From the NCBI RefSeq assembly GCF_021172045.1, contig NZ_CP087164.1, positions 1,240,001 through 1,304,000 on the forward strand: a DNA stretch of 64,000 nucleotides, in the 5' to 3' direction. Shown in pieces: positions 32,028 through 40,026 of the stretch (position 1 is the stretch's first letter; every line of letters starts with the position of its first letter). This DNA is from Capillimicrobium parvum (GTDB lineage: Bacteria > Actinomycetota > Thermoleophilia > Solirubrobacterales > Solirubrobacteraceae). The notes below the pieces were generated by a model, which was not told the DNA's origin, did not search any database, and was given only the letters and a program-made list of their open reading frames with translations. Both the position numbers and the translations under genes were made by a program.

Positions 32028-32932
32028 GCCGCCCTCCCGAGCCGGGCCTCGGCCAGGCGCTCCCCGACCGCGCTCGCCGCCGCGGTCATGATGTCCAGGT
32101 TGCCGGCGTGCGGCGCCAGGAAGTCCCCGGCGCCCTCGACGCTGAGCAGCACGGTCACGCGGGCGCGGCCGTCCCAGCCGGGCTGGGGGTCGTCGAACTG
32201 AGGCTCGGCGACGAGCCGGTAGCCGGGCACGTACTCGGCGACCCGGGCGACCTGGTCGACGATCGAGGCGGCGACGGCGTCGCGGTCGGCCGCCGGGTCG
32301 ATCGCCGCCATGACCGTGTTGCGCATCGTGATCGGGGGCTCCGCCGGATTGAGGATGATGATCGCGCGGCCCCGCCGGGCGCCGCCGACCGCCTCGACGC
32401 CGCGCGCCGTGGTCTGCGTGAACTCGTCGATGTTCGCCCGCGTGCCCGGGCCGGCGGAGTCCGAGGAGACCGACGCGACGATCTCGCCGTACGGGACACC
32501 GGTGACGCGGCTGACCGCGGCGACGATCGGGATCGTGGCCTGGCCGCCGCAGGAGATGAGGTTGACGTTCGGCGTGTCGAGGTGCTCGCCGATGTTGACG
32601 ACCGGCACGACCGCCGGGCCCAGCGCGGCGGGGGTCAGGTCGATCGCCTGGATGCCGGCCTCCCGGTAGCGCGGCGCGTTGGCGCGGTGGGCGTGGGCCG
32701 AGGTCGCCTCGAAGACGAGCTGCGGCAGCTCGGCCCGGTCGAGCAGCCAGTCGACGCCCTCGGCGCTCGTCTCGATGCCCATCTCGCGCGCGCGGCGCAG
32801 ACCCTCGGACGCCGGGTCGACGCCGACCATCCAGCGCAGCTCCATGTGCCGGCTGCGGTGCAGCTTGATCGCCAGGTCGGTGCCGATGTTGCCCGACCCG
32901 ACGATCGCCACCGGGACCTTCGCCTCGCCCAC
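32024..32932 (-). CDS. mhpF: Acetaldehyde dehydrogenase (acylating)
   Basis: A 302-aa enzyme of the DmpF/MhpF/HsaG family that turns acetaldehyde or propionaldehyde plus CoA into acyl-CoA with NAD. It has the Rossmann loop [10 protein letters not shown] (residues 11-20), catalytic Cys128 in [10 protein letters not shown], and [22 protein letters not shown] 32932 is the start, 3 bases past the upstream crotonase stop. It forms a channelling complex with the aldolase gene that it overlaps. Confidence 0.95.
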   Translation of the reverse strand: MGEAKVPVAIVGSGNIGTDLAIKLHRSRHMELRWMVGVDPASEGLRRAREMGIETSAEGVDWLLDRAELPQLVFEATSAHAHRANAPRYREAGIQAIDLTPAALGPAVVPVVNIGEHLDTPNVNLISCGGQATIPIVAAVSRVTGVPYGEIVASVSSDSAGPGTRANIDEFTQTTARGVEAVGGARRGRAIIILNPAEPPITMRNTVMAAIDPAADRDAVAASIVDQVARVAEYVPGYRLVAEPQFDDPQPGWDGRARVTVLLSVEGAGDFLAPHAGNLDIMTAAASAVGERLAEARLGRAA

Positions 32933-32935
32933 CGC

Positions 32936-33730
32936 TCAGCTCCCCGTGAACTCGGGCTCGCGCTTCTCCTGGAACGCGGCCAGCGCCTCCTCGAAGTCGC
33001 GCGTGCGGGTGCACAGGATCTGCGTCCGGTTCTCGAGCTCGACCGCGGCGCGCAGCGACGGCGCGTCGACGTTCTGGGCGAGGACCTGCTTGGTCATGCG
33101 CACCGCGAACGGCGAGTTGCGCGCGATGTCGGCCGCCATCTCGATCGCGGCGTCGAGCAGCTCGTCCGCCGGCACGACGCGGTTGACGAGCCCGCGGCGC
33201 TCGGCCTCCTCGGCGCCCATGAAGCGGCCGGTCAGCATGAGCTCCGAGGCCAGCCCGAGGCCCAGCACGCGCGGCAGCCAGTACGACGAGCCGAGGTCGC
33301 AGCCGGAGAAGCCGATGCGCACGTTGGCCATGTTGAAGCGCGCCTCCGGGACCGCCAGGCGGATGTCGGACGCAACGGAGAACACGAGCCCCGCGCCGGA
33401 GGCGGCGCCGTTGACCGCGGCGATGATGGGCTGGGGCACCTCGGCGAGGTGCGTGCACATCCGCCCGAACATCTCCTGCAGGTCATAGGCGTGGACCGTG
33501 TTCTCCTGGTCGAACGAGTTGGGGTCCTTGATGTCGAGCCCGGCGCAGAACGCCCGGCCGGCACCGGTGAGCACGATGGCGCGGACGTCCTGGGCGGCGG
33601 CCAGGCCGCGGAAGCACTCCTCGAGCTCGGAGACCATCCGCCAGTTGACCGCGTTGAGCCGGTCGGGCCGGTCGAGCGTGAGCAGCTTGACGCCGGCTGC
33701 GGCGTCCTCGAAGCGAAACGTCGTGGGCAT
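32936..33730 (-). CDS. Enoyl-CoA hydratase/isomerase family protein
   Basis: A 264-aa crotonase. The oxyanion motif CAGLDI is present but both hydratase glutamates are missing: the first site reads ASGAGLVF and the second NMANVRIG. An Asp follows in [15 protein letters not shown], similar to crotonases that hydrolyse or dehalogenate (for example 4-chlorobenzoyl-CoA dehalogenase with Asp). It may be a CoA-ester hydrolase or ring-opening enzyme rather than a hydratase. ATG 33730 was chosen for its AAGGAG site; ATG 33751, overlapping the hydratase stop, is also possible. It is embedded in the meta-cleavage operon. Confidence 0.87.
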   Translation of the reverse strand: MPTTFRFEDAAAGVKLLTLDRPDRLNAVNWRMVSELEECFRGLAAAQDVRAIVLTGAGRAFCAGLDIKDPNSFDQENTVHAYDLQEMFGRMCTHLAEVPQPIIAAVNGAASGAGLVFSVASDIRLAVPEARFNMANVRIGFSGCDLGSSYWLPRVLGLGLASELMLTGRFMGAEEAERRGLVNRVVPADELLDAAIEMAADIARNSPFAVRMTKQVLAQNVDAPSLRAAVELENRTQILCTRTRDFEEALAAFQEKREPEFTGS

Positions 33731-33747
33731 CGGGTCGGGCTCCTTCG

Positions 33748-34551
33748 TCATGGCGTCATCCGGACGGTCAGCGGCGGGCGGCCGGGGGTCGATACGACGA
33801 ACTCGTCGCCGGGCTGCGCCGGGACCGCGCGGCCGAACGAGCCCGACAGGACGACGTCGCCGGCACGGATGCCCGCGCCGAACGAGCCGAGCTTGTTCGC
33901 CAGCCACGCGACCGCGGTCAGCGGCGAGCCGAGGACCGCGCGGCCGAGCTCCTGCACGCACGGCTCGCCGTTGCGCTCGAGGGTGAATGGGGTGGACGGC
34001 AGGTCCGCGTGCAGGAGCTCCTCCGACCAGGCGCCGCAGGCGAAGCCGCCGAACGACGCGTCGTCGGCGACCGTGTCGACGAGCGTGATGCGCCAGCCGG
34101 CGATGCGGCTGTCGACGATCTCGACGGCGAGCGCGGCCGCGTCCGCCGCCGCGAGCACGTCGGCCTCCGTCACGCCCGGGCCCTGCAGCGGCGCGCGAAT
34201 GCGCAGCGCGAGCTCGCCCTCGACACGCGGCGCGATGAACACGCCGGCCGGGATGTCGGCTGCGCCGCCGGGCGCGTCGAAGCGCCGTGAGCCCCACAGA
34301 TCCCCGAAGTCCGGCTCGCCGACGCCCATCTGCTCCTGCATGCCGGGGCTGGTGAGGCCGATCTTGCGCCCGACGGTCGTCTCGCCGGCGGCGGCGCGCA
34401 GGGCGGCCCACGCTTGCTGCACGGCATAGGCGTCCTCGACCGTGCGCAGCGCTCCGCGCTCGCCGAATGGCTCGACGGTGGTGCGCCCGGTCCATGCGGC
34501 CTCGAGCTCGGCGGCCAATGGAGCGGGGTCGAAGGGCGAGGCGTCGGACAT
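33748..34551 (-). CDS. mhpD: 2-keto-4-pentenoate hydratase
   Basis: A 267-aa enzyme of the MhpD/HsaE/BphH family, adding water to 2-hydroxypenta-2,4-dienoate to give 4-hydroxy-2-oxovalerate. The metal ligands Glu111 and Glu113 lie in APRVEGELALRI and Glu144 in AVEIVDSR; KIGLTSPGMQEQMGV is the conserved substrate loop. It is the first gene of the operon, with the palindromic operator 2 bases before its ATG and no Shine-Dalgarno site. Its substrate would come from the C-C hydrolase at 29516 in the opposing operon. Confidence 0.94.
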   Translation of the reverse strand: MSDASPFDPAPLAAELEAAWTGRTTVEPFGERGALRTVEDAYAVQQAWAALRAAAGETTVGRKIGLTSPGMQEQMGVGEPDFGDLWGSRRFDAPGGAADIPAGVFIAPRVEGELALRIRAPLQGPGVTEADVLAAADAAALAVEIVDSRIAGWRITLVDTVADDASFGGFACGAWSEELLHADLPSTPFTLERNGEPCVQELGRAVLGSPLTAVAWLANKLGSFGAGIRAGDVVLSGSFGRAVPAQPGDEFVVSTPGRPPLTVRMTP

Positions 34552-34553
34552 GG

Positions 34554-34574
34554 TTATTCTGACGCCACGTTATC
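34554..34574. promoter_or_regulatory. Island palindromic operator, copy 8
   Basis: TTATTCTGACGCCACGTTAT followed by C, core CTGACGCCAC at 34559-34568, between the divergent hydratase operon and the VOC gene at 34623. Confidence 0.7.
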
Positions 34575-34622
34575 GTACTGGCGGAGCGGCGCGGACGGTC
34601 GCCGCAGCGAGAGGAGAAGCAC

Positions 34623-35078
34623 ATGCGGGCAACGGCGATGGGCGTGCACCACACCGGCGTCACCGTGCGGGACATCGATCGCTCGCTGGAGTGGTACCGG
34701 ACCATGTTCGGCTTCGAGCCGGCGGTCCTGGTGCGCGGCGACGAGCCGCTGGCGCCGGAGATCGGCGAGGCGATCGGCGTCCCCGGCGCCCGCATGCACT
34801 ACGCGTTCCTGCCCGTCGGCGACGGGGGCGACCAGATCGAGCTGCTGCAGTACCTCGATCCCGTCGGCGCCGACTTCACGCTGTCCAACAAGGATGTCGG
34901 GGCCACGCACATCGCGATCCGCGTCGACGACTGCGTCGCGCAGTACGAGCACATGACGGCCAACGGCGCGAGCTTCCGGCGCCCGCCGATCGTCCTCGAG
35001 GGCGACCTCGCCGGCGTCGCGTTCGCCTACGCCACCGATCCCGACGGGATGCAGGTCGAGATCTGGCAGCAGCCCTGA
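34623..35078 (+). CDS. VOC-superfamily protein
   Basis: A 151-aa VOC protein: GVHHTGVTVRDIDRSLEWYRTMFGF, QIELLQYLDPVG, GATHIAIRVDDCVAQYEHM and a final DPDGMQVEIWQQ strand. His9/His10, Glu in IELLQ, His in THIAI and Glu in QVEIW form a complete set of four possible metal ligands, so it is likely an active epimerase, isomerase or dioxygenase-like enzyme. GAGAGGAG is the ribosome site. It diverges from the hydratase operon and is followed by a strong hairpin. It is similar in kind to the VOC protein at 28093. Confidence 0.84.
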   Translation: MRATAMGVHHTGVTVRDIDRSLEWYRTMFGFEPAVLVRGDEPLAPEIGEAIGVPGARMHYAFLPVGDGGDQIELLQYLDPVGADFTLSNKDVGATHIAIRVDDCVAQYEHMTANGASFRRPPIVLEGDLAGVAFAYATDPDGMQVEIWQQP

Positions 35079-35083
35079 GCGGC

Positions 35084-35103
35084 GGCGGGGGGCGAGCCCC
35101 GCC
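35084..35103. terminator. Hairpin terminator after VOC gene
   Basis: GGCGGGG-GGCGAG-CCCCGCC, a perfect 7-bp GC stem with a 6-base loop, 5 bases after the stop codon, separating the gene from the next promoter. Confidence 0.65.
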
Positions 35104-35129
35104 ACAAGGGGGGAAAACCGGTGGGCCGA

Positions 35130-35158
35130 TTGAGCCCGCCCGAGACGCGATCTAGCGT
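35130..35158 (+). promoter_or_regulatory. Sigma-70-type promoter of the acyl-CoA dehydrogenase
   Basis: TTGAGC (35130-35135) and TAGCGT (35153-35158) with a 17-base spacer, 32 bases before the ATG at 35191. This promoter lacks the palindrome. Confidence 0.55.
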
Positions 35159-35190
35159 CCGGCCGGCCGCAGCGACCGGCCCATCTCCCG

Positions 35191-36351
35191 ATGCGCAGAA
35201 CGATCTTCGACGACGAGCACGACGACTTCCGCGATGCGGTGAAGACCTTCATCGCCCGCGAGGTCGTGCCCCACCACGAGCGCTGGCGCGAGGATCGACT
35301 GGTCAGCCGCGACATGTGGCTCGCGGCAGGACGCCAGGGGCTGCTCGGGATCTCCATCCCCGCCGAGCACGGCGGCGCGGGGACCGAGGACTTCCGCTTC
35401 AACGCCGTCCTCACCGAGGAGTTGGCCCGGGCGGGGCTGGCCCTCGCGTCGAGCGTCGGCATCCACACCGATGTCGTCGCCCCCTACCTCGTCGAGTGCA
35501 CGACCGAGGAGCAGCGCGGCCGCTGGCTGCCGGGGTTCTGCTCGGGTGAGATCGTCACGGCGATCGGGATGACCGAGCCCGGTGCCGGCTCCGACCTGGC
35601 CAGCATGCGCACGACCGCCCGGCGCGACGGCGACGGCTGGGTGCTCAACGGCTCGAAGACGTTCATCACCAACGGGACGGCGGCGGACCTCGTCGTCGTC
35701 GCCGCGCGGACGGGCTCGGGGCCCCGCGAGATCACGCTCTTCGCGATCGAGGAGGGTGTCGAGGGGTTCACCCGCGGGCGCAAGCTGCACAAGGTCGGTC
35801 AGCCCGAGGCGGACACCGCCGAGCTCTTCTTCGAGGACGTCCACCTGGGCGGCGAGCAGGTCGTCGGCGAGCTGCACGGCGGCTTCACCACGATGATGCG
35901 CCACCTGCCCCAGGAGCGGTTGCACAGCGCCTGCGCGAACATCGCGCACGCCGCGGGCGCGCTCGAGCAGACGCTCGAGTACGCCAAGGAGCGCCAGGCG
36001 TTCGGCCAGGCCATCGGGACCTTCCAGCACAGCCGGTTCCTGCTCGCCGAGCTCGTCACGGAGATCGAGGTGACGCAGACCTTCATCGACCGCTGCGTCG
36101 CCGAGTACGTCACAGGCACCCTGCCCGACGTCGAGACCGCCAAGGCGAAGTGGTGGAGCGCGCAGGTCCAGAACCGCGTCATCGACGCGTGCGTGCAGCT
36201 GCACGGCGGCTACGGCTACATGGACGAGTACCCGGTGGCGCGCGCATGGGCCGACGCCCGCGTGACGAAGATCTGGGCGGGCTCCAACGAGATCATGAAG
36301 GAGGTCATCGGCCGCTCACTCGGGCTCGGGCAGGCCCGTCGGGTCAGCTGA
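35191..36351 (+). CDS. Acyl-CoA dehydrogenase
   Basis: A 386-aa acyl-CoA dehydrogenase of the long-chain/isovaleryl class. The catalytic Glu242 is in LPQERLHSA, and the C-terminal loop is IWAGSNEIM without Glu. AIGMTEPGAGSDL and KTFITNGTAADL hold the flavin. The N-terminus MRRTIFDDEHDDF closely matches the enzyme at 22196, so the two are paralogues. It has its own promoter without the island palindrome. Its end overlaps the convergent response-regulator gene by 8 bases. It removes hydrogens from an acyl-CoA, passing electrons to electron-transfer flavoprotein. Confidence 0.93.
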   Translation: MRRTIFDDEHDDFRDAVKTFIAREVVPHHERWREDRLVSRDMWLAAGRQGLLGISIPAEHGGAGTEDFRFNAVLTEELARAGLALASSVGIHTDVVAPYLVECTTEEQRGRWLPGFCSGEIVTAIGMTEPGAGSDLASMRTTARRDGDGWVLNGSKTFITNGTAADLVVVAARTGSGPREITLFAIEEGVEGFTRGRKLHKVGQPEADTAELFFEDVHLGGEQVVGELHGGFTTMMRHLPQERLHSACANIAHAAGALEQTLEYAKERQAFGQAIGTFQHSRFLLAELVTEIEVTQTFIDRCVAEYVTGTLPDVETAKAKWWSAQVQNRVIDACVQLHGGYGYMDEYPVARAWADARVTKIWAGSNEIMKEVIGRSLGLGQARRVS

Positions 36352-36982
36352 GCAACCCGAGGCGCTGCGCGCGCTGGACCGCATCGGCGCGGTTGCGCGC
36401 GCCGAGCTTGCGGTAGAGGGAGCTCAGATGCTCCTTGACCGTGTGCGGCGAGAGGTGGATACGGTCGGCGATCTCGCGGTTCGTCGCGCCGGAGGCGACG
36501 AGCTCGAGGACGTTGCGCTCGCGCTGCGAGAGTCCCGCGCCGACGGTCTCGGCCCGCGGCAGGAACATCGTGCCGCCGGTGCCCACCGTGTACACGGCGC
36601 GCAGGATGTCCGCGGTCGCCCAGTCCTTCGGCACGAAGCCCGACGCGCCGATCGCCTGGGCGGTGCTCGTGCCGATCCGGCCGCTGCCGGACATGAGCAG
36701 CACCCGGGTCTTCGGGCACGCAGCGCGGACCGCCTCGCAGGCGTCGGCGCCCGACGCCTCGCCGAGCATGAGGTCGACGAGCGCCACGTGCGGCTCGTAA
36801 CGGCACGCGAGCGCGACGGCCTCGTCGATCGTACGCGCGCTCACCAGCCGGGAGATCCACGCGGTGCGCGTGAGCATGAGGCGAAAGCCGAGGTGGACGA
36901 CCTCGTGGTCGTCGACGAGCAGGACGGCCAGCTTGCGCCGGTCGACCTCGGGGTCACTGGTCGCTGCGAGCTCGGCGGTCAT
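36344..36982 (-). CDS. NarL/LuxR-type response regulator
   Basis: A 212-aa two-domain response regulator. The receiver has the acidic pocket DDH (Asp24-Asp25) and phospho-acceptor Asp70 (VALVDLML); Lys in FVPKD completes it. The C-terminal LuxR-type helix-turn-helix is LSQRERNVLELVASGATNREIADRIHLSPHTVKEHLSSLYRKLGARN. Its ATG overlaps the kinase stop as ATGA, so it is the partner of that kinase. It may control an energy or aromatic-response set; no target is visible. Confidence 0.92.
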   Translation of the reverse strand: MTAELAATSDPEVDRRKLAVLLVDDHEVVHLGFRLMLTRTAWISRLVSARTIDEAVALACRYEPHVALVDLMLGEASGADACEAVRAACPKTRVLLMSGSGRIGTSTAQAIGASGFVPKDWATADILRAVYTVGTGGTMFLPRAETVGAGLSQRERNVLELVASGATNREIADRIHLSPHTVKEHLSSLYRKLGARNRADAVQRAQRLGLLS

Positions 36983-38085
36983 ACGGTCTCCGGCTGGTTG
37001 GGGAGGGTGAGGCGCACGCGCCAGCGGCCGGCGGCGGTGGGGCCGTGCTCGAGCAGCCCGTCGGCGTGCAGCGCCTCCGTGGCGGCGAGGCGCAGGCCGA
37101 GGCCGGGTTCGCCCGCGGGGACGGCGGGCGCGCCGTCGTTCTCGACGGTCAGCGTGATGAGGTCGGGCCGGATGCGCGCCGTGACGGTGATCTGCGGATC
37201 GACGGCGTGCTTGCGGGCGTTGCGCACCGCCTCGGCGAGGACGGAGCGCGCGACCGCGTCCTGGTCAGCGGCCACGTCCTGCGCACAGCCATCGCAGATC
37301 GCCACGACGTCGGGCTCGTTGCCGAGCGCGCGCAGCTTCGCGGCGAGGCTGCCGGCAGGGGGGGCCACGGGGGCGCGCAACGACTCGCCGAGGATGGAGC
37401 GCAGGTCGCGCAGGGCGCCCTGGACCTCGGTGCAGCACAGCTCCAGGTCCGCGCTGCCCAGCGGTGCGTCGGACGAGAGCACCAGCGACGCGCCGAAGAG
37501 CCGCTGGACGACCTCCTCGTGAATCGTGCGGGCGAGCTCGACGCGGGCCCGCACGAGGCGCTCCTCGTCCGCGGCGACGGTCTGCGCCTGCAGGAGGGCG
37601 GCCGCGGTGATCTCGGCCACGGCCTGCAGCGCGCGGCGCGGGGCGCCGTCGGGCCGGCGGTCGCCGCGGTGCGGCATGGCGACGATGACGCCGAGGCGGC
37701 GCCCACCGCTCGCCACGGGGACGAGGACGAGCGGGTGCGGCGTGGGGCCGGCGGGTTCACCGGCCGTCAGCGCGTCGTGAACGAGGCGCGCGAGCGCAGG
37801 GCGGCCCAGCCGGGCGTGCAGCTCGGCGGTGGCCGGGCCGTGGCCGCCGACGACGACCGGCCGGCCGCCGACGCGGTCCGCCACCAGCAGAAGCGCGCCG
37901 CGCAGCGCGGCCGTGCGGCAAGCGGTCCGGCAGGCGGTGTCGGCGAGGTCGCGCAGCGTCGATCCGACGGCCGGCGCGGCTGGCGGTTCGGCGCGGTCGA
38001 GCGTGCTCGCGAAACCGGCCTCGGGGCGGGTCAACAGCAGATTCATCGGTCCGTGGGACGGCAGTGGACGTGTTCGGTCACCCAA
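36979..38085 (-). CDS. Histidine kinase, GAF plus HisKA_3 type
   Basis: A 368-aa cytoplasmic kinase without membrane segments. A GAF-like sensor (about 40-165, with LVPVASGGRRLGVIVAMPHRGD) precedes the dimerisation helix ELARTIHEEVVQRLFGASLVL with the phospho-His. The ATPase domain follows with VLAEAVRNARKHA and GEPGLGLRLAATEALHADG. It signals to the NarL regulator just downstream. TTG 38085 was chosen because AGGAGGAGAGGAG lies about 10 bases upstream; ATG 38046 is an alternative. Its promoter contains a palindrome copy and a KstR2-like site, linking it to the catabolic regulon. Confidence 0.88.
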   Translation of the reverse strand: MGDRTRPLPSHGPMNLLLTRPEAGFASTLDRAEPPAAPAVGSTLRDLADTACRTACRTAALRGALLLVADRVGGRPVVVGGHGPATAELHARLGRPALARLVHDALTAGEPAGPTPHPLVLVPVASGGRRLGVIVAMPHRGDRRPDGAPRRALQAVAEITAAALLQAQTVAADEERLVRARVELARTIHEEVVQRLFGASLVLSSDAPLGSADLELCCTEVQGALRDLRSILGESLRAPVAPPAGSLAAKLRALGNEPDVVAICDGCAQDVAADQDAVARSVLAEAVRNARKHAVDPQITVTARIRPDLITLTVENDGAPAVPAGEPGLGLRLAATEALHADGLLEHGPTAAGRWRVRLTLPNQPETV

Positions 38086-38111
38086 CGCACAGACACTCCT
38101 CTCCTCCTGTG

Positions 38112-38125
38112 ACTAAGCGCTTGCT
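38112..38125. promoter_or_regulatory. KstR2-like inverted repeat
   Basis: ACTAAGCGCTTGCT, part of the inverted repeat CTAAGC-GCTT-GCTTAG (38113-38128). Read on the minus strand, AGCAAGCGCTTAGT fits the KstR2 consensus AnCAAGnnCTTGnT (as I remember it) with one mismatch. It lies in the histidine-kinase promoter. Confidence 0.45.
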
Positions 38126-38128
38126 TAG

Positions 38129-38147
38129 ATTATCTGGCGTCAGGTTT
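38129..38147. promoter_or_regulatory. Island palindromic operator, copy 9
   Basis: ATTATCTGGCGTCAGGTT-type element, core CTGGCGTCAG at 38134-38143, adjacent to the CTAAGC inverted repeat and upstream of the minus-strand kinase gene. Confidence 0.65.
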
Positions 38148-38236
38148 GCATGTCAAGCGACGGCGCGCGCCGGTTAGGCAGCAGGGCCCGGCGGGGCCTC
38201 CGGGCGGGGGCGGGGGCGGCGCCGGGCGCGCCGGCG

Positions 38237-38896
38237 TCAGGAGTGCGCGGTGGCGGCGACAGGGTCGCGCGGGAGCACCATGCGCAGCACGAGATCGGCG
38301 TAGATCGTCGCCAGCTCCTCCGGGGTCCGCCGGCCCGACGTGCGGTACCAGCGTGCGATGTCAATGCCCAGCGAGAGGATCGCGCGCACCGACTCGTGCA
38401 GCTCGGCGATCTCGAACTCGCCGTCGCGGACGCCGCGCTCGGCCTCCGCCTCCAGCGTCCGCGCCACGGCGTGGCGCAGGTCGAGGATCTCGGGCAGCCG
38501 GTCCCGCGGCACCGAGTTGAGCTCGTACTGCGCGACGCGGGCGAGCAGGTGATGGCGCGCGTGCCATTCGGCGAACCCGCGCACGAGCCGCCACAGCCGC
38601 GGGCGGGCGTCGTCCTCGTCGTCGGCCGCCTCCTCGAGCGTCGCGCGCAACGCGTCGGCGTGGCCGAGCCGGCTGAGCCGGTACAGCAGCTCGCCCTTGG
38701 ACGGGTAGTGCACGTACATCGCCGCCGGACTCATCTCGGCCCGGGTGGCGATATCGCGGGTCGTCGTCGCGTGGAACCCGCGGTCGGCGAAGCACTCCAG
38801 GCCGGCCACGAGCAGCCGATATGGGGCGCCAGATCCTGCGTCCTGCTGGAGCAGCTCCCGGTCCGCCGGCCCGGCGGCCATGCGCGGCGTCCGCAT
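38237..38896 (-). CDS. TetR family regulator
   Basis: A 219-aa TetR protein. The DNA-binding domain is AGLECFADRGFHATTTRDIATRAEMSPAAMYVHYPSKGELLYRL, with a C-terminal domain of the TetR_C_33-like kind (LPEILDLRHAVARTLEAEAERGVRDGEFEI) common in regulators of acyl-CoA genes (KstR2-like group). It starts 5 bases after the oxidoreductase stop and is probably co-transcribed with it. The KstR2-like inverted repeat 110 bases downstream is a natural candidate target. Confidence 0.88.
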   Translation of the reverse strand: MRTPRMAAGPADRELLQQDAGSGAPYRLLVAGLECFADRGFHATTTRDIATRAEMSPAAMYVHYPSKGELLYRLSRLGHADALRATLEEAADDEDDARPRLWRLVRGFAEWHARHHLLARVAQYELNSVPRDRLPEILDLRHAVARTLEAEAERGVRDGEFEIAELHESVRAILSLGIDIARWYRTSGRRTPEELATIYADLVLRMVLPRDPVAATAHS

Positions 38897-38901
38897 CCGG
38901 C

Positions 38902-39918
38902 CTAGGCCTCCGGCGCGTCGAGCCGGACGAGCATCTTGCCGGTGTTCTCGCCGCGCAGCAGCCCGATGAACGCGCGCGGCGCGGCGTCCAGGCCGTCGAC
39001 GACGGTCTCGCGCCACGCGACGCGCCCGTCCTTCAGCCACGCGGCCATCTCCTGCACGTAGTCGCGCATGCGCCGGCCGTGGTCGGTCACGAGGAACCCG
39101 CGCAGCGTGAGGCGCTTGCCGATGGCGAGGGCGAGGTTTCGCGGCGCGCACGTGCCGTCCGGCGAGTTGTAGCCGGCCACGGCGCCGCACATCGCGATGC
39201 GCCCGTGGTCGTTCATGCACGCGATCGCGGCCTCGAGATGCTCCGCCCCGACGTTGTCGAAGTACACGTCGATCCCGTCGGGGGCCGCCCCGGCGAGCAA
39301 CGCGGTGATGTCGCCGTCGCGGTAGTTGAACGCAGCGTCGAAGCCGAGCTTGCCGACGAGGTACGCGACCTTCTCGGCCGATCCCGCGCTGCCGATCACG
39401 CGGTGGCCCCGCAGCTTGGCGATCTGGCCGGCGATCGAGCCCACGGCTCCCGCGGCGCCGGAGACGAACACGACGTCGCCCTCCTGCAGCCCCGCGACGT
39501 CGAGCAGCCCGGCGTACGCGGTCAGGCCGGGCATGCCGAGGATGCCGAGGTACGCCGGCTCTGGCGCCGCGTCCGGGTCCACGGCACGGGCGCCGCGTGC
39601 ATCGAGGACCGCGACGTCGCGCCAGCCGAGGCCGTGCAGGACCGTGTCGCCCTCCGCGAAGCGCTCTGACGTGCTGGCGACGACCCGGCCGACGGCGCCT
39701 CCGTCGAGCGGGGCGTCCAGCGCGAACGGCGGGATGTAGGACTCCGCGTCGTTCATGCGCCCGCGCATGTACGGGTCCACCGACATCCAGCGGTTGCGCA
39801 CCAGGATCTGGTCGGGCTCGAGGTCGGGGACGGCGGTCTCGACGACGCGGAAGTCCGTCTCCCGCGGCTCTCCCGAGGGACGGGCCACGAGCTGGACCTG
39901 GCGACTTACGGGCGACAT
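38902..39918 (-). CDS. NADP-dependent oxidoreductase, CurA / leukotriene B4 12-hydroxydehydrogenase type
   Basis: A 338-aa medium-chain reductase lacking zinc ligands. It shows NRWMSVDPYMRGRM, the nucleotide loop VSGAAGAVGSIAGQIAKLRG, FDAAFNYRD, and GIDVYFDNVGAEHLEAAI, all typical of enone or prostaglandin reductases. It would reduce an alpha,beta-unsaturated ketone using NADPH. ATG 39918 follows GGAGATCC. It starts the operon with the TetR gene and diverges from the LOG gene. Confidence 0.92.
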   Translation of the reverse strand: MSPVSRQVQLVARPSGEPRETDFRVVETAVPDLEPDQILVRNRWMSVDPYMRGRMNDAESYIPPFALDAPLDGGAVGRVVASTSERFAEGDTVLHGLGWRDVAVLDARGARAVDPDAAPEPAYLGILGMPGLTAYAGLLDVAGLQEGDVVFVSGAAGAVGSIAGQIAKLRGHRVIGSAGSAEKVAYLVGKLGFDAAFNYRDGDITALLAGAAPDGIDVYFDNVGAEHLEAAIACMNDHGRIAMCGAVAGYNSPDGTCAPRNLALAIGKRLTLRGFLVTDHGRRMRDYVQEMAAWLKDGRVAWRETVVDGLDAAPRAFIGLLRGENTGKMLVRLDAPEA

Positions 39919-40026
39919 GGATCTCCTCGCATCAGACAACGCGCACAGGACTAATGGGGGCCGCGAGCGATGGTCAAGAGCGGGCCGCGAGAGTCCAGAC
40001 GGTTGGCGGCTGGGGATACTCAATCC

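Noticed and set aside
38150-38905. Open frame starting right after palindrome copy 9
   Set aside because: It is antisense to the TetR gene at 38237, has low-complexity composition and no family motif; the palindrome more likely serves the kinase gene on the other strand.
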